This document shows, piece after piece, positions 1 to 6,865 of a stretch of 64,000 bases of DNA (the first letter of the stretch is position 1; each line of letters begins with the position of its first letter). Below the pieces are notes generated by a model that saw only the letters and a list, made by a program, of their open reading frames with translations, did no database searches and was not told the origin of the DNA. Origin of the DNA: Bacteroidales bacterium (GTDB lineage: Bacteria > Bacteroidota > Bacteroidia > Bacteroidales > WCHB1-69); the NCBI GenBank assembly GCA_016290295.1, contig JAEETJ010000007.1, positions 32,803 to 96,802 of the forward strand, in the 5' to 3' direction. Made by a program: the position numbers and the translations under genes.

Positions 1-105
1 AATGCTGATATCAGTAAGGCAAAACGGTTGTTGGGTTATGATCCAGAATATGATTTTGACCGTGGATTAAACGAAGCCATCGAATGGTACAAGAATAATT
101 TATAA
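1..105 (+). CDS. C-terminal end of a UDP-sugar epimerase (partial)
   Basis: The first 34 codons read in frame to a TAA at 103-105 and give the tail of an NAD-dependent epimerase of the extended SDR family. The piece with KAKRLLGYDPEYDF followed by a helix ending EWYKNNL is the usual C-terminus of WbpP/TviC-type UDP-GlcNAc(A) 4-epimerases. The gene begins outside the window, so its catalytic YxxxK cannot be seen. It sits 25 bp upstream of a TviB-like UDP-sugar dehydrogenase. In Vi-antigen and related loci that pair makes UDP-GalNAcA. The family call is fairly secure; substrate is inferred from the neighbour. Confidence 0.75.
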   Translation, partial: NADISKAKRLLGYDPEYDFDRGLNEAIEWYKNNL

Positions 106-130
106 TTGAAAATTGATAATTAATAAAGAT

Positions 131-1408
131 ATGAAAGACACTAAGATTTGTGTAATCGGTCTCGGTTATGTTGGTTTACCTTTAGCACGCCTTTTTTCAA
201 CGAAGTATCCTACGGTTGGTTTCGACATGAGTCAAGCCCGAGTGGATGCACTGATGAGCGGCCATGATGCCACCCTTGAAGTTGCTGACGAGCTTCTTCA
301 GGATGCCATCAAAAACCACGGTTTTAAGTGTACCTGTAGATTGGAAGACATTAAGGACTGCAATTTTTATGTAGTGGCAGTTCCAACCCCTGTGGATGCA
401 GATAACAATCCCGATCTCACGCCTCTTGTTGGTGCAAGCACCACTGTTGGTAAGGTCATTTCAAAAGGTGATGTGGTGGTCTATGAATCCACTGTCTATC
501 CTGGAGTGACAGAAGACGAATGCATTCCGGTAGTGGAAAATGTTTCGGGCCTGAAGATGAATGTGGATTTTTATGGTGGTTACAGTCCAGAACGTATTAA
601 CCCAGGGGACAAACAGCACACAGTGGAACATATCAAGAAGGTTACTTCCGGTTCTACACCCGAGATTGGCAAATATATTAACGAGGTGTACGCCAGTGTG
701 ATTACGGCTGGTACACATTTGGCTCCGACCATCAAAGTGGCGGAGGCTGCCAAGGTGATTGAGAATAGCCAGCGTGATATTAATATTGCTTTCGTGAATG
801 AGTTGAGCAAGATCTTCAACAAAATGGGCATTGACACTTTGGACGTATTAGAAGCCGCTGGCACGAAGTGGAACTTCCTGCCCTTCCGTCCCGGTTTGGT
901 GGGCGGCCACTGCATCGGTGTTGACCCTTATTATTTGGCCCAATGTGCCAAGCGTTATGGGTACAACCCTGAGATAATACTTGCTGGCCGTAGAATGAAC
1001 GATAGCATGGGCGAGTATGTAGCTACCGAGACCATCAAATTAATGTTGAAAAAAGGTATTCAAGTTTTGCATAGCAATATTCTTATTCTTGGTTTTACCT
1101 TTAAGGAAAATTGTCCTGACGTGCGCAATACCAAAGTTATAGACATCTATAATACTCTCAAAGAATACAACCTAAACATCACGATTTTCGATCCTTGGGC
1201 AAATCCAGAACAGGTAAAACATGAATACGGTATTGACATTAACTGTCAATTGTCAACTGTCAATTGTCAACAATATGACGCCTGCATTGCTGCTGTAGCC
1301 CATAAGAAGTTTGAGGGCTTAGATATCCTTGGCTTATTGAAGGATAAACATGTGATGTTTGATGTGAAGTGCACGTTAGACCGTAGCATTGTTGATGGGC
1401 GTCTCTAA
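131..1408 (+). CDS. Nucleotide-sugar dehydrogenase, TviB/WbpO-like
   Basis: This 425-residue cytoplasmic enzyme belongs to the UDP-glucose/GDP-mannose dehydrogenase superfamily and oxidises C6 of a UDP-sugar to a uronic acid with two NAD+. The N-terminal Rossmann motif is VIGLGYVGLPLA. The nucleophile cysteine lies in GGHCIGVDPYYLA, and the C-terminal UDP-binding domain is present (GFTFKENCPDVRNTK). Length and opening sequence resemble TviB, so UDP-GlcNAc or UDP-GalNAc is the likely substrate. A TTG at 113 could extend the frame by six codons, but ATG 131 matches the family N-terminus. Codons around 1241-1271 consist of a short repeat also found in intergenic DNA (see the repeat entry). It probably forms an operon with the epimerase before it. 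Confidence 0.9.
   Translation: MKDTKICVIGLGYVGLPLARLFSTKYPTVGFDMSQARVDALMSGHDATLEVADELLQDAIKNHGFKCTCRLEDIKDCNFYVVAVPTPVDADNNPDLTPLVGASTTVGKVISKGDVVVYESTVYPGVTEDECIPVVENVSGLKMNVDFYGGYSPERINPGDKQHTVEHIKKVTSGSTPEIGKYINEVYASVITAGTHLAPTIKVAEAAKVIENSQRDINIAFVNELSKIFNKMGIDTLDVLEAAGTKWNFLPFRPGLVGGHCIGVDPYYLAQCAKRYGYNPEIILAGRRMNDSMGEYVATETIKLMLKKGIQVLHSNILILGFTFKENCPDVRNTKVIDIYNTLKEYNLNITIFDPWANPEQVKHEYGIDINCQLSTVNCQQYDACIAAVAHKKFEGLDILGLLKDKHVMFDVKCTLDRSIVDGRL
1241..1271 (+). repeat. Intergenic repeat word inside the dehydrogenase gene
   Basis: The word CAATTGTCAACTGTC and its extension occupy 1247-1271 and are identical over 25 bp to 38787-38811, an intergenic spacer. Over 31 bp (1241-1271 against 38781-38811) only one base differs. 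It is read in frame as part of INCQLSTVNCQQ, in a C-terminal-domain loop where family members vary, so the enzyme is probably still functional. Confidence 0.85.
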
Positions 1409-1415
1409 ATATACA

Positions 1416-1446
1416 AAGCCGATTGACAGTATAGGTCAACCGGCTT
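1416..1446. terminator. Possible bidirectional hairpin terminator
   Basis: AAGCCG and TTGAC pair with GTCAA and CGGCTT around a 7-base loop, giving an 11-bp stem with one mismatch. It lies between two convergent genes (stops at 1408 and 1464). There is no clear T-tract on the + side, so its efficiency is uncertain. Confidence 0.5.
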
Positions 1447-1463
1447 ATAATCAAAAGATGCAC

Positions 1464-1727
1464 TTACTTCTTTTTGTATGGATATTTTGCACCTTTTCGA
1501 GAATTTTCACTGCTTTGCATGGGTTTTAAATTCTTGCTGCTGTCCGTTCCTCCGTTAGCTTTGGGGTTTGAATGGTCAACTTCCCAGCCCATAGGAGATT
1601 CTTTACCATAGCTATGACGATAAATCTCATTTCCACAAGCATCCTTCCTGTAAAGATTTGGGTCTTTTCCACGAACTTTATCACCTTTTGCAAAAATCTG
1701 GTCTAACTGTTCTTTTGTATAGCTCAT
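1464..1727 (-). CDS. Small HNH endonuclease-like protein
   Basis: This 87-residue basic protein carries an HNH-type core: GWEVDHSNPKANGG (the DH pair), then NLKPMQSSENSRKG. This is the compact HNH fold of many phage and orphan nucleases; the first conserved histidine/asparagine positions are present but activity is not provable by eye. An N-terminal helix (EQLDQIFAKGDKV) precedes it. The start at 1727 is fixed by a perfect AGGAGG 8 bases upstream, which is atypical for Bacteroidota, where translation rarely uses such sites. It is the only minus-strand gene in the first 23.9 kb and stands beside gene debris. Both facts suggest recent acquisition, perhaps from a Bacillota host or phage. Confidence 0.75.
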   Translation of the reverse strand: MSYTKEQLDQIFAKGDKVRGKDPNLYRKDACGNEIYRHSYGKESPMGWEVDHSNPKANGGTDSSKNLKPMQSSENSRKGAKYPYKKK

Positions 1728-1735
1728 TTATAATA

Positions 1736-1741
1736 CCTCCT
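1736..1741 (-). promoter_or_regulatory. Strong Shine-Dalgarno sequence of the HNH gene
   Basis: The minus strand reads AAAGGAGG, 8 bases before the ATG at 1727-1725. No other gene start I examined in the window has a full AGGAGG. It decides the start codon and marks the gene as foreign in style. Confidence 0.7.
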
Positions 1742-1894
1742 TTCTATGCTATGTTTTGGACCTAATAGACCAAGCATGATAAAGCTACAGCAAATATGTT
1801 GCCACAAAGACGAATCTGACAAAATGTCATTCAACATAAACAATCAAACACAGCAGCCTACTGGTTTCTCTGTGCAGCAGGGGGCAGCCAGAGG

Positions 1895-2023
1895 CTGAAT
1901 ATAGTTCTTTATGGCAAGTATGACAAAAAGAAAACGAAGATAGAAGGAATGAAAGCCCAGCATTATAAACATGCTGACAGTCCGTCGATCTCTCAAACAT
2001 TGATCAATTTCCAGCCTGCATAG
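1895..2023 (+). pseudogene. Possible C-terminal remnant of a lost gene
   Basis: A frame of 42 codons ending at TAG 2021-2023 gives LNIVLYGKYDKKKTKIEGMK and then AQHYKHADSPSISQTLINFQ, which reads like a natural protein C-terminus. Its stop lies 22 bp before the start of the MBOAT remnant, a spacing typical of this operon. No start codon or upstream coding sequence is visible. I do not recognise the family; chance cannot be excluded. Confidence 0.3.
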
Positions 2024-2045
2024 CCGAAAAAGAATAATTAAACTA

Positions 2046-2171
2046 ATGCCCTTCAACTCCTTCAATTTCTGGCTCGTCTTCCCCTTCTTCATCGGCTTGT
2101 ATTGTCTGATTCTCGCCAAATACAACCAAGTAGAAAGTGTTTCTGATTTCTGTCTGCTATCTGCTGTTTAA
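2046..2171 (+). pseudogene. N-terminal stub of an MBOAT-family O-acyltransferase gene
   Basis: The 41-codon frame begins MPFNSFNFWLVFPFFIGLYC and continues LILAKYNQ. That matches the characteristic start of membrane-bound O-acyltransferases of the AlgI/DltB type (M-F-N-S-x-x-F-L-x-F-x-P, then a first membrane helix and a K-Y motif). After residue 28 the similarity stops and a TAA follows at 2169-2171, so the remaining roughly 430 residues are gone. It suggests the locus once carried an O-acetylation gene, now deleted. Intact MBOAT genes are common in capsule loci. Confidence 0.55.
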
Positions 2172-2268
2172 GAATTAGAGAACTAAAAAAATGCCGTTAT
2201 AGTTCTGTTGATTACCACCACGGTTTCGTCATCAATAACGTTGTTATAATAAGAGATTATCAATCAAC
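2172..2268. other. Spacer before the main glycan operon
   Basis: With the two remnants above, 1728-2268 contains no intact gene. The last 97 bp are AT-rich and probably hold the promoter of the long operon starting at 2269, but I see no convincing TAnnTTTG box. Confidence 0.4.
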
Positions 2269-3309
2269 ATGCAATCCTTCGTTTTCCCGGGCAACATCGA
2301 TGAGTCAATCATGCAGATTGGCTCTCAGCCATTTATGTATATGAGAACCGATGCGTTCTCTGAAATTAATAAAGAGTCAGAACGAATTCTTCTTGATTTA
2401 ATCCATTGTACTGGTGGCAGGACTATTATCTATACAGGTTCTGGTACTGGTGCTATGAGTGCGGTGGTAGAGAATTATTGTACTACAAAGAAAAAGGCCT
2501 TTGTCATTGATGGTGGTTCTTTTGGCCATCGTTGGTTCCAACTTTGCGAATACTATGGTGTTCCGGTTGTAGATTACACAGTGCCTTTTGCCAAAGATAT
2601 TGATTATGCCGATTTAGAAAAGACTGTTGCTATGGAGCAACCTGATGTGTTTCTATGCCAGCATCACGAAACTAGCACAGGACAACTTTTTAATTTGAAA
2701 GAGATTAGCCGAATTTGCCATAAATATAATGTTTCTTTAGTGGTGGATGTTATCAGTTCTTTTCTTGCAGAAGAATTGAGTATGGATGAACTGGATATTG
2801 ACATTTGTGTGACAAGTACTCAAAAAGGTTTGAATATTCCTCCAGGACTTTCTGTGTTATTTTTTAGCAAAAAATTGGATGGATACAAGTTCAATCATAA
2901 AGGATATTACTGGGATTTTGACGACAATTTCAACAATTTAAAACGAGGTCAAACCCCATATAGTCCTGCTACTATTCTCTACTTGCAACTCCATGCCCGT
3001 TTAAAACAATTACAAGCAGAAGGAGGTGAACATAAAAACATTGAAGATGTCAAGCATCGTGCATTGTATTTTCGCAAATTATGCAAGAAATATGGGTGGG
3101 ACGTGCCTGCTGAGAATCCTTCTATGGCAGTTACTGGTTTCCAAACAAAAGATACTGAACAACGCATGGTTTTTAAAGGTTTGATTGAAAAGTACGACAC
3201 ATACATTATGCCTTGTGCCGTTCCAGGATTCTATCGAGTGTCACACATGGGATTACAAACTAACGAAGAGTTGGATTTGTTGGCCCAAAGGATTCACGAA
3301 TTGGAATAA
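2269..3309 (+). CDS. Class V PLP-dependent aminotransferase
   Basis: This 346-residue fold-type I enzyme resembles the alanine-glyoxylate/2-aminoethylphosphonate aminotransferase group. Visible marks are the glycine-rich cofactor loop TGSGTGAMSAVV (about residues 57-68), the aspartate of LVVDVISS, and the Schiff-base lysine in TSTQKGLNIPPG (near residue 188). It opens the long operon, 3 bp before the GNAT gene. In this neighbourhood (LicD transferases, cytidylyltransferase) it probably aminates a small aldehyde or keto precursor that is later activated as a CDP derivative. That role is inference. No phosphoenolpyruvate mutase is in view, so a phosphonate pathway is not supported. Confidence 0.85.
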   Translation: MQSFVFPGNIDESIMQIGSQPFMYMRTDAFSEINKESERILLDLIHCTGGRTIIYTGSGTGAMSAVVENYCTTKKKAFVIDGGSFGHRWFQLCEYYGVPVVDYTVPFAKDIDYADLEKTVAMEQPDVFLCQHHETSTGQLFNLKEISRICHKYNVSLVVDVISSFLAEELSMDELDIDICVTSTQKGLNIPPGLSVLFFSKKLDGYKFNHKGYYWDFDDNFNNLKRGQTPYSPATILYLQLHARLKQLQAEGGEHKNIEDVKHRALYFRKLCKKYGWDVPAENPSMAVTGFQTKDTEQRMVFKGLIEKYDTYIMPCAVPGFYRVSHMGLQTNEELDLLAQRIHELE

Positions 3310-3312
3310 AAC

Positions 3313-3939
3313 ATGGAAATTGTAGTAAAACAGCTTTCAGAAACTACTATTACATACAGTAACATTGCCGATTTGCTTCACTCAGCTTTTGAAGAGCGCT
3401 TGCAACAAGGGCTTCGTTTTACTTGCTCTTTCATGACAGCAGAGCAAGTTGAAGCCAAGATGAATGGTGGTTATGTGTTTGTCGCTTTCAATAGGGATAC
3501 CGAAGAATTGATAGGAACTGTGACCATACACGTCAATACCGATAAGCAAGGAAATGTTTTTGGCTATCACGAATATCTAGCAGTAAGTCCAAAAGCAAAG
3601 AATAAAGGCGTTGGAACCAAGTTGGCAGAAGCATGGAATTTATTGTTGCAAGAGAAAAGGGCAAAATATGTGTATAGCGATACGGCTTGCAGAGCAAGAA
3701 GTTCTGTCAATTGGCATTTGAAGAATGGTTTTCAGATATACGAATTAGAATCGTATCGCTCAACCAACTATTGGTCGTATGTGTTCATAAAGTACCTAGA
3801 TGATTCTATTCGGAAGAGCCCGTTACAACTTAAATTACACTACTGGCGGTCATGGTTGTTTATTAGGATCACAAGAAATAAAAATGGCTCAGATACTGTT
3901 TTGGGAAAACTATATAAAAAAATTAAATGCAAGAATTAA
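3313..3939 (+). CDS. GNAT-family N-acyltransferase
   Basis: The 208-residue protein contains a GNAT acetyl-CoA fold. The central strand VFGYHEYLAVSPKAKNKGVG carries the pyrophosphate-binding Q/R-x-x-G-x-G/A type turn (residues about 76-97), followed by the helix and a C-terminal strand. About 40 C-terminal residues beyond the domain are basic and look like a tail. It overlaps the following LicD gene by 13 bp, so the two are probably translated together. Given the aminotransferase immediately upstream it could acylate the newly made amino group, as in dTDP-sugar and CDP-precursor pathways; the substrate is unknown. Confidence 0.75.
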   Translation: MEIVVKQLSETTITYSNIADLLHSAFEERLQQGLRFTCSFMTAEQVEAKMNGGYVFVAFNRDTEELIGTVTIHVNTDKQGNVFGYHEYLAVSPKAKNKGVGTKLAEAWNLLLQEKRAKYVYSDTACRARSSVNWHLKNGFQIYELESYRSTNYWSYVFIKYLDDSIRKSPLQLKLHYWRSWLFIRITRNKNGSDTVLGKLYKKIKCKN

Positions 3940-4742
3940 CTTTAAAAGAATTGCAGCAGGTTAGCCTTAACATTTTGAAAGATGTTCATGCTTTCTGTGT
4001 TGCAAACAATATAACATATTCAATTGCGTATGGGACTCTTATTGGTGCATTGCGCCATAAAGGCTTCATACCATGGGACGATGATGTGGATATCGTAATG
4101 CCAAGACCAGACTTTGAACGTTTTTGTAAAAAATATAAGTCTGACAAGTTACGCCTTATTTACTATGGTAATGACAAAACAGCACTGGCCGCTTTCGCCC
4201 GTGTGGTGGAATGTGACGAAACCGACTATCAGACCGAGCGTCCTTGGACGGTTCAGCGTTCTGGGGTTTGGATTGATATTTTTCCACTTGATGGGATACT
4301 CAATCAAGAGGAGTATAGCAAGCGATATAGCAGAATGAAACGTATCAGTTGGTTTGTTTACAAATTCCGTCGTCAAAATCATCATATTGTATTTTCTGAT
4401 TCTTGGTGGTCAAAAACAAAAACCATCATAGCAAAAATAATCGGGTTAAATGGATTGCTGCCAAGTGCACTTTTGAAACTCATTGTGGCAATGATGACGA
4501 AATATGACTATGACACATGTGCCGAGTATGGTCAGATGTCTTGTCTGGATGATGGCCCTATAATCTTTTCAAAAGAAGATTTTCAGGACACCGTCTTGCT
4601 TGATTTCGAAGACACCCAGTTTTATGCCATGAATGGTTATGATAAAGTGCTTCGTCAAGTTTATGGAGACTATATGCAAATGCCACCAGAAGACAAAAGA
4701 GTACCCAAACAATATTGGATTAAATTCTATTGGAAGGACTAA
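3927..4742 (+). CDS. LicD-family phosphotransferase 1
   Basis: The 271-residue protein has the LicD signature: YGTLIGALRHKGFIPWDDDV (residues about 34-53), with the metal-binding acidic cluster DDDVDI and the following MPRPDFERF. LicD/fukutin-type enzymes move phosphocholine, phosphoethanolamine or phospho-alditols from CDP carriers to sugars. The gene overlaps the GNAT gene and ends 1 bp before the cytidylyltransferase fusion. That fusion may supply the CDP donor. A second LicD gene at 6089 is a diverged paralogue, so two different positions or acceptors are probably decorated. Confidence 0.9.
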   Translation: MQELTLKELQQVSLNILKDVHAFCVANNITYSIAYGTLIGALRHKGFIPWDDDVDIVMPRPDFERFCKKYKSDKLRLIYYGNDKTALAAFARVVECDETDYQTERPWTVQRSGVWIDIFPLDGILNQEEYSKRYSRMKRISWFVYKFRRQNHHIVFSDSWWSKTKTIIAKIIGLNGLLPSALLKLIVAMMTKYDYDTCAEYGQMSCLDDGPIIFSKEDFQDTVLLDFEDTQFYAMNGYDKVLRQVYGDYMQMPPEDKRVPKQYWIKFYWKD

Positions 4743-4743
4743 T

Positions 4744-6087
4744 ATGAAAAAAGTAATCACATACGGAACATACGATTTGTTCCACTACGGTCATCAACGC
4801 TTGCTGGAAAGGGCCAAGGCTTTGGGTGACTACCTTATTGTTGGTGTAACCACGGATGATTTCGACAAGGCACGCGGCAAAATTAATGTCACTCAACCAT
4901 TGATTGAACGCATTGAGTCCGTGCGACGAACGGGACTTGCTGATGAAATCATTGTGGAAGAATATGAAGGTCAGAAAATTGACGATGTGCAAAAGTATGG
5001 GATTGATATTTTTACGGTGGGTGACGACTGGGTCGGTAAGTTCGATTATATGAAAGACTATTGTGAGGTGGTCTATCTTTCGCGTACACAAGGTGTTTCG
5101 AGTTCTGAGATTAGGGCTGAAAAGGCTAGCTTACGTCTTGGACTTGCTGGTCGTTATGCAAACATTCGTAAATATGTAAATGAAAGCCAGTATGTCAATG
5201 GTATAGAAACAGCTGCCATTTATACTGATGAGATTGCTGTTTGTCAGGAAAAGTTTCCTCAAATATCAATAATTACCGACGATTATTCTCAATTTCTTAA
5301 TGCTATTGACGCAGTGTACATTTATTCGCTTCCAAGCCTGCATTACGAGCAAATCAAAGAAGCTCTGAATAAAGGCAAACATGTTTTGTGCGAATCACCC
5401 ATTGCATTGTATAAGAAACAATACGTAGAATTGAAGGCTTTGGCAGAAGAAAAAGGATTAATATTGATGGAAGCCATTAAAACTGCTTATTCTATGGCTT
5501 ATTCCCGATTAATGTTGATGGTGAAAACGGGCAAAATTGGAGATGTGCTTTCAGTTGACTCTATTTGTACAAGTCTTGCCGATTTACAGGCCTCCGATTA
5601 CCAAGACTTGGATAAAAAGTGGAATAGTATATGTGCTTGGGGGCCAACGGCTTTGTTACCAATATTTCAGATCTTAGGGGATTCGTATTCTTGTAAATAC
5701 ATCACAACGAATTATTTGAATGCTGAAAAACAGTTTGACAGATTTACAAAAATCGCCTTTGTTTTTCCAAAAGCAGTGGCTTCCATTAAAGTTGGAAAAG
5801 CCGTGAAAAGCGAAGGAGAGTTGATTATTTCGGGAACCAAAGGTTATATCTATGTTCCTGCTCCGTGGTGGAAAACCGATTATTTTGAAATACGCTACGA
5901 AAATCCCAATGAGAACAAGAGATTCTTTTATCAACTTGATGGTGAGGGTATTCGTAATGAGTTGTCTGTATTTGTGAAAGCTATTGAAAACCAGCGTTTG
6001 AGTAGCTATATTCAGGCAAAAACCACCGCTGCAATTATTGGAATAATTGAAGATTACTATAGAAAAACAGATTTGAAGGAGATATAA
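4744..6087 (+). CDS. Cytidylyltransferase fused to a Gfo/Idh/MocA oxidoreductase
   Basis: This is a 447-residue two-domain enzyme. Residues 1-125 are a TagD-like nucleotidyltransferase (YGTYDLFHYGHQRLLERAKA with the HxGH motif, and the SSSEIRAEK signature near 120), of the type that makes CDP-glycerol or a similar CDP-alditol. Residues about 130-447 form an NAD(P)-dependent oxidoreductase, with VYIYSLPSLHYEQIKEALNK, HVLCESPIA and an EAIKTAY segment where EKP and the downstream conserved region normally lie. The fusion suggests reduction and CDP activation by one polypeptide, analogous in logic to Bcs1, which makes CDP-ribitol with an unrelated reductase. The frame is open from 4633, but ATG 4744 starts exactly at the family N-terminus. 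Flanking LicD genes are likely users of the product. Confidence 0.85.
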   Translation: MKKVITYGTYDLFHYGHQRLLERAKALGDYLIVGVTTDDFDKARGKINVTQPLIERIESVRRTGLADEIIVEEYEGQKIDDVQKYGIDIFTVGDDWVGKFDYMKDYCEVVYLSRTQGVSSSEIRAEKASLRLGLAGRYANIRKYVNESQYVNGIETAAIYTDEIAVCQEKFPQISIITDDYSQFLNAIDAVYIYSLPSLHYEQIKEALNKGKHVLCESPIALYKKQYVELKALAEEKGLILMEAIKTAYSMAYSRLMLMVKTGKIGDVLSVDSICTSLADLQASDYQDLDKKWNSICAWGPTALLPIFQILGDSYSCKYITTNYLNAEKQFDRFTKIAFVFPKAVASIKVGKAVKSEGELIISGTKGYIYVPAPWWKTDYFEIRYENPNENKRFFYQLDGEGIRNELSVFVKAIENQRLSSYIQAKTTAAIIGIIEDYYRKTDLKEI

Positions 6088-6088
6088 T

Positions 6089-6862
6089 ATGAATAAACGA
6101 CCTTTAACACTAAAGGAAAAGCAGCAGGTTTTTCTAAATATATTGAAGGATTTGGACAAGTTTTGTACAGAACATAACATTACCTATTATATGGGATGTG
6201 GCACGCTTTTAGGTGCTGTACGGCATAAAGGTTTTATTCCGTGGGATGACGATTTGGATGTGTTTATGCCAAGGCCAGATTATTTGAGATTTTGTAAAAA
6301 CTATTATTCAGACAAATACCAGCTTCATACTTATTGGAATGATAAATCTCATTCATTTACATTTGGTTTATTGTGTGATAAGGGTGTTTATTCAATTACT
6401 AACAAAATAAAAAGATATAAATGTGGAATTGATATATATGTCATTTACGGAGCTCCTTCGTCACAAGAGGAACAAAAAAAACATAAAAAAAAGGTATTCA
6501 AATACATACGTAGAAAATGTCATTTACAAAAAATACGTAGTTTTTTAGCGAACAGGAATCTTTGGCCATCAAAATCAATGGATTTTAAGTTACTTAATAA
6601 AGCGTTGGAAAGAGCTGACCATGAGTTTGAAAAATATAAATATGAAGAGTGTGAATATATATGGCCATATGGTGGAGGCCGTTTGAACTTAAAAAAAGAA
6701 TGGTATGGAAATCCCATTAGACTTCAGTTTGAAGATGGAATGTTTTTAGCCCCCGAACGGTATCATGATGTATTAACTGCTGCGTATGGAGATTATATGA
6801 CCCCACCACCAGAAGAAAAACGCTATCCGATTCACAATGGGGAGTTTTATTGGGACGAATAA
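6089..6862 (+). CDS. LicD-family phosphotransferase 2
   Basis: This 257-residue LicD protein has the signature CGTLLGAVRHKGFIPWDDDL followed by DVFMPRPDYLRF. It is clearly related to the LicD protein at 3927, with the same N-terminal pattern (LTLKE-QQVxLNILKD) and the same ending (PPPEEKRYP-H-xEFYW), so the pair arose by duplication. The middle (residues about 100-200) is more diverged and lysine-rich. It starts 1 bp after the fusion gene. It is predicted to transfer a CDP-activated phospho-substituent onto the glycan. Confidence 0.9.
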   Translation: MNKRPLTLKEKQQVFLNILKDLDKFCTEHNITYYMGCGTLLGAVRHKGFIPWDDDLDVFMPRPDYLRFCKNYYSDKYQLHTYWNDKSHSFTFGLLCDKGVYSITNKIKRYKCGIDIYVIYGAPSSQEEQKKHKKKVFKYIRRKCHLQKIRSFLANRNLWPSKSMDFKLLNKALERADHEFEKYKYEECEYIWPYGGGRLNLKKEWYGNPIRLQFEDGMFLAPERYHDVLTAAYGDYMTPPPEEKRYPIHNGEFYWDE

Positions 6863-6865
6863 TCA

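Noticed and set aside
1844..2125. A 93-codon minus-strand open frame
   Set aside because: It is antisense to the MBOAT stub and the other remnant, has no recognisable domain and no plausible start signal.
2269..6087. A phosphonate (2-aminoethylphosphonate) pathway
   Set aside because: The class V aminotransferase and cytidylyltransferase would fit, but no PEP mutase or phosphonopyruvate decarboxylase is present and the cytidylyltransferase is TagD-like, not PntC-like.
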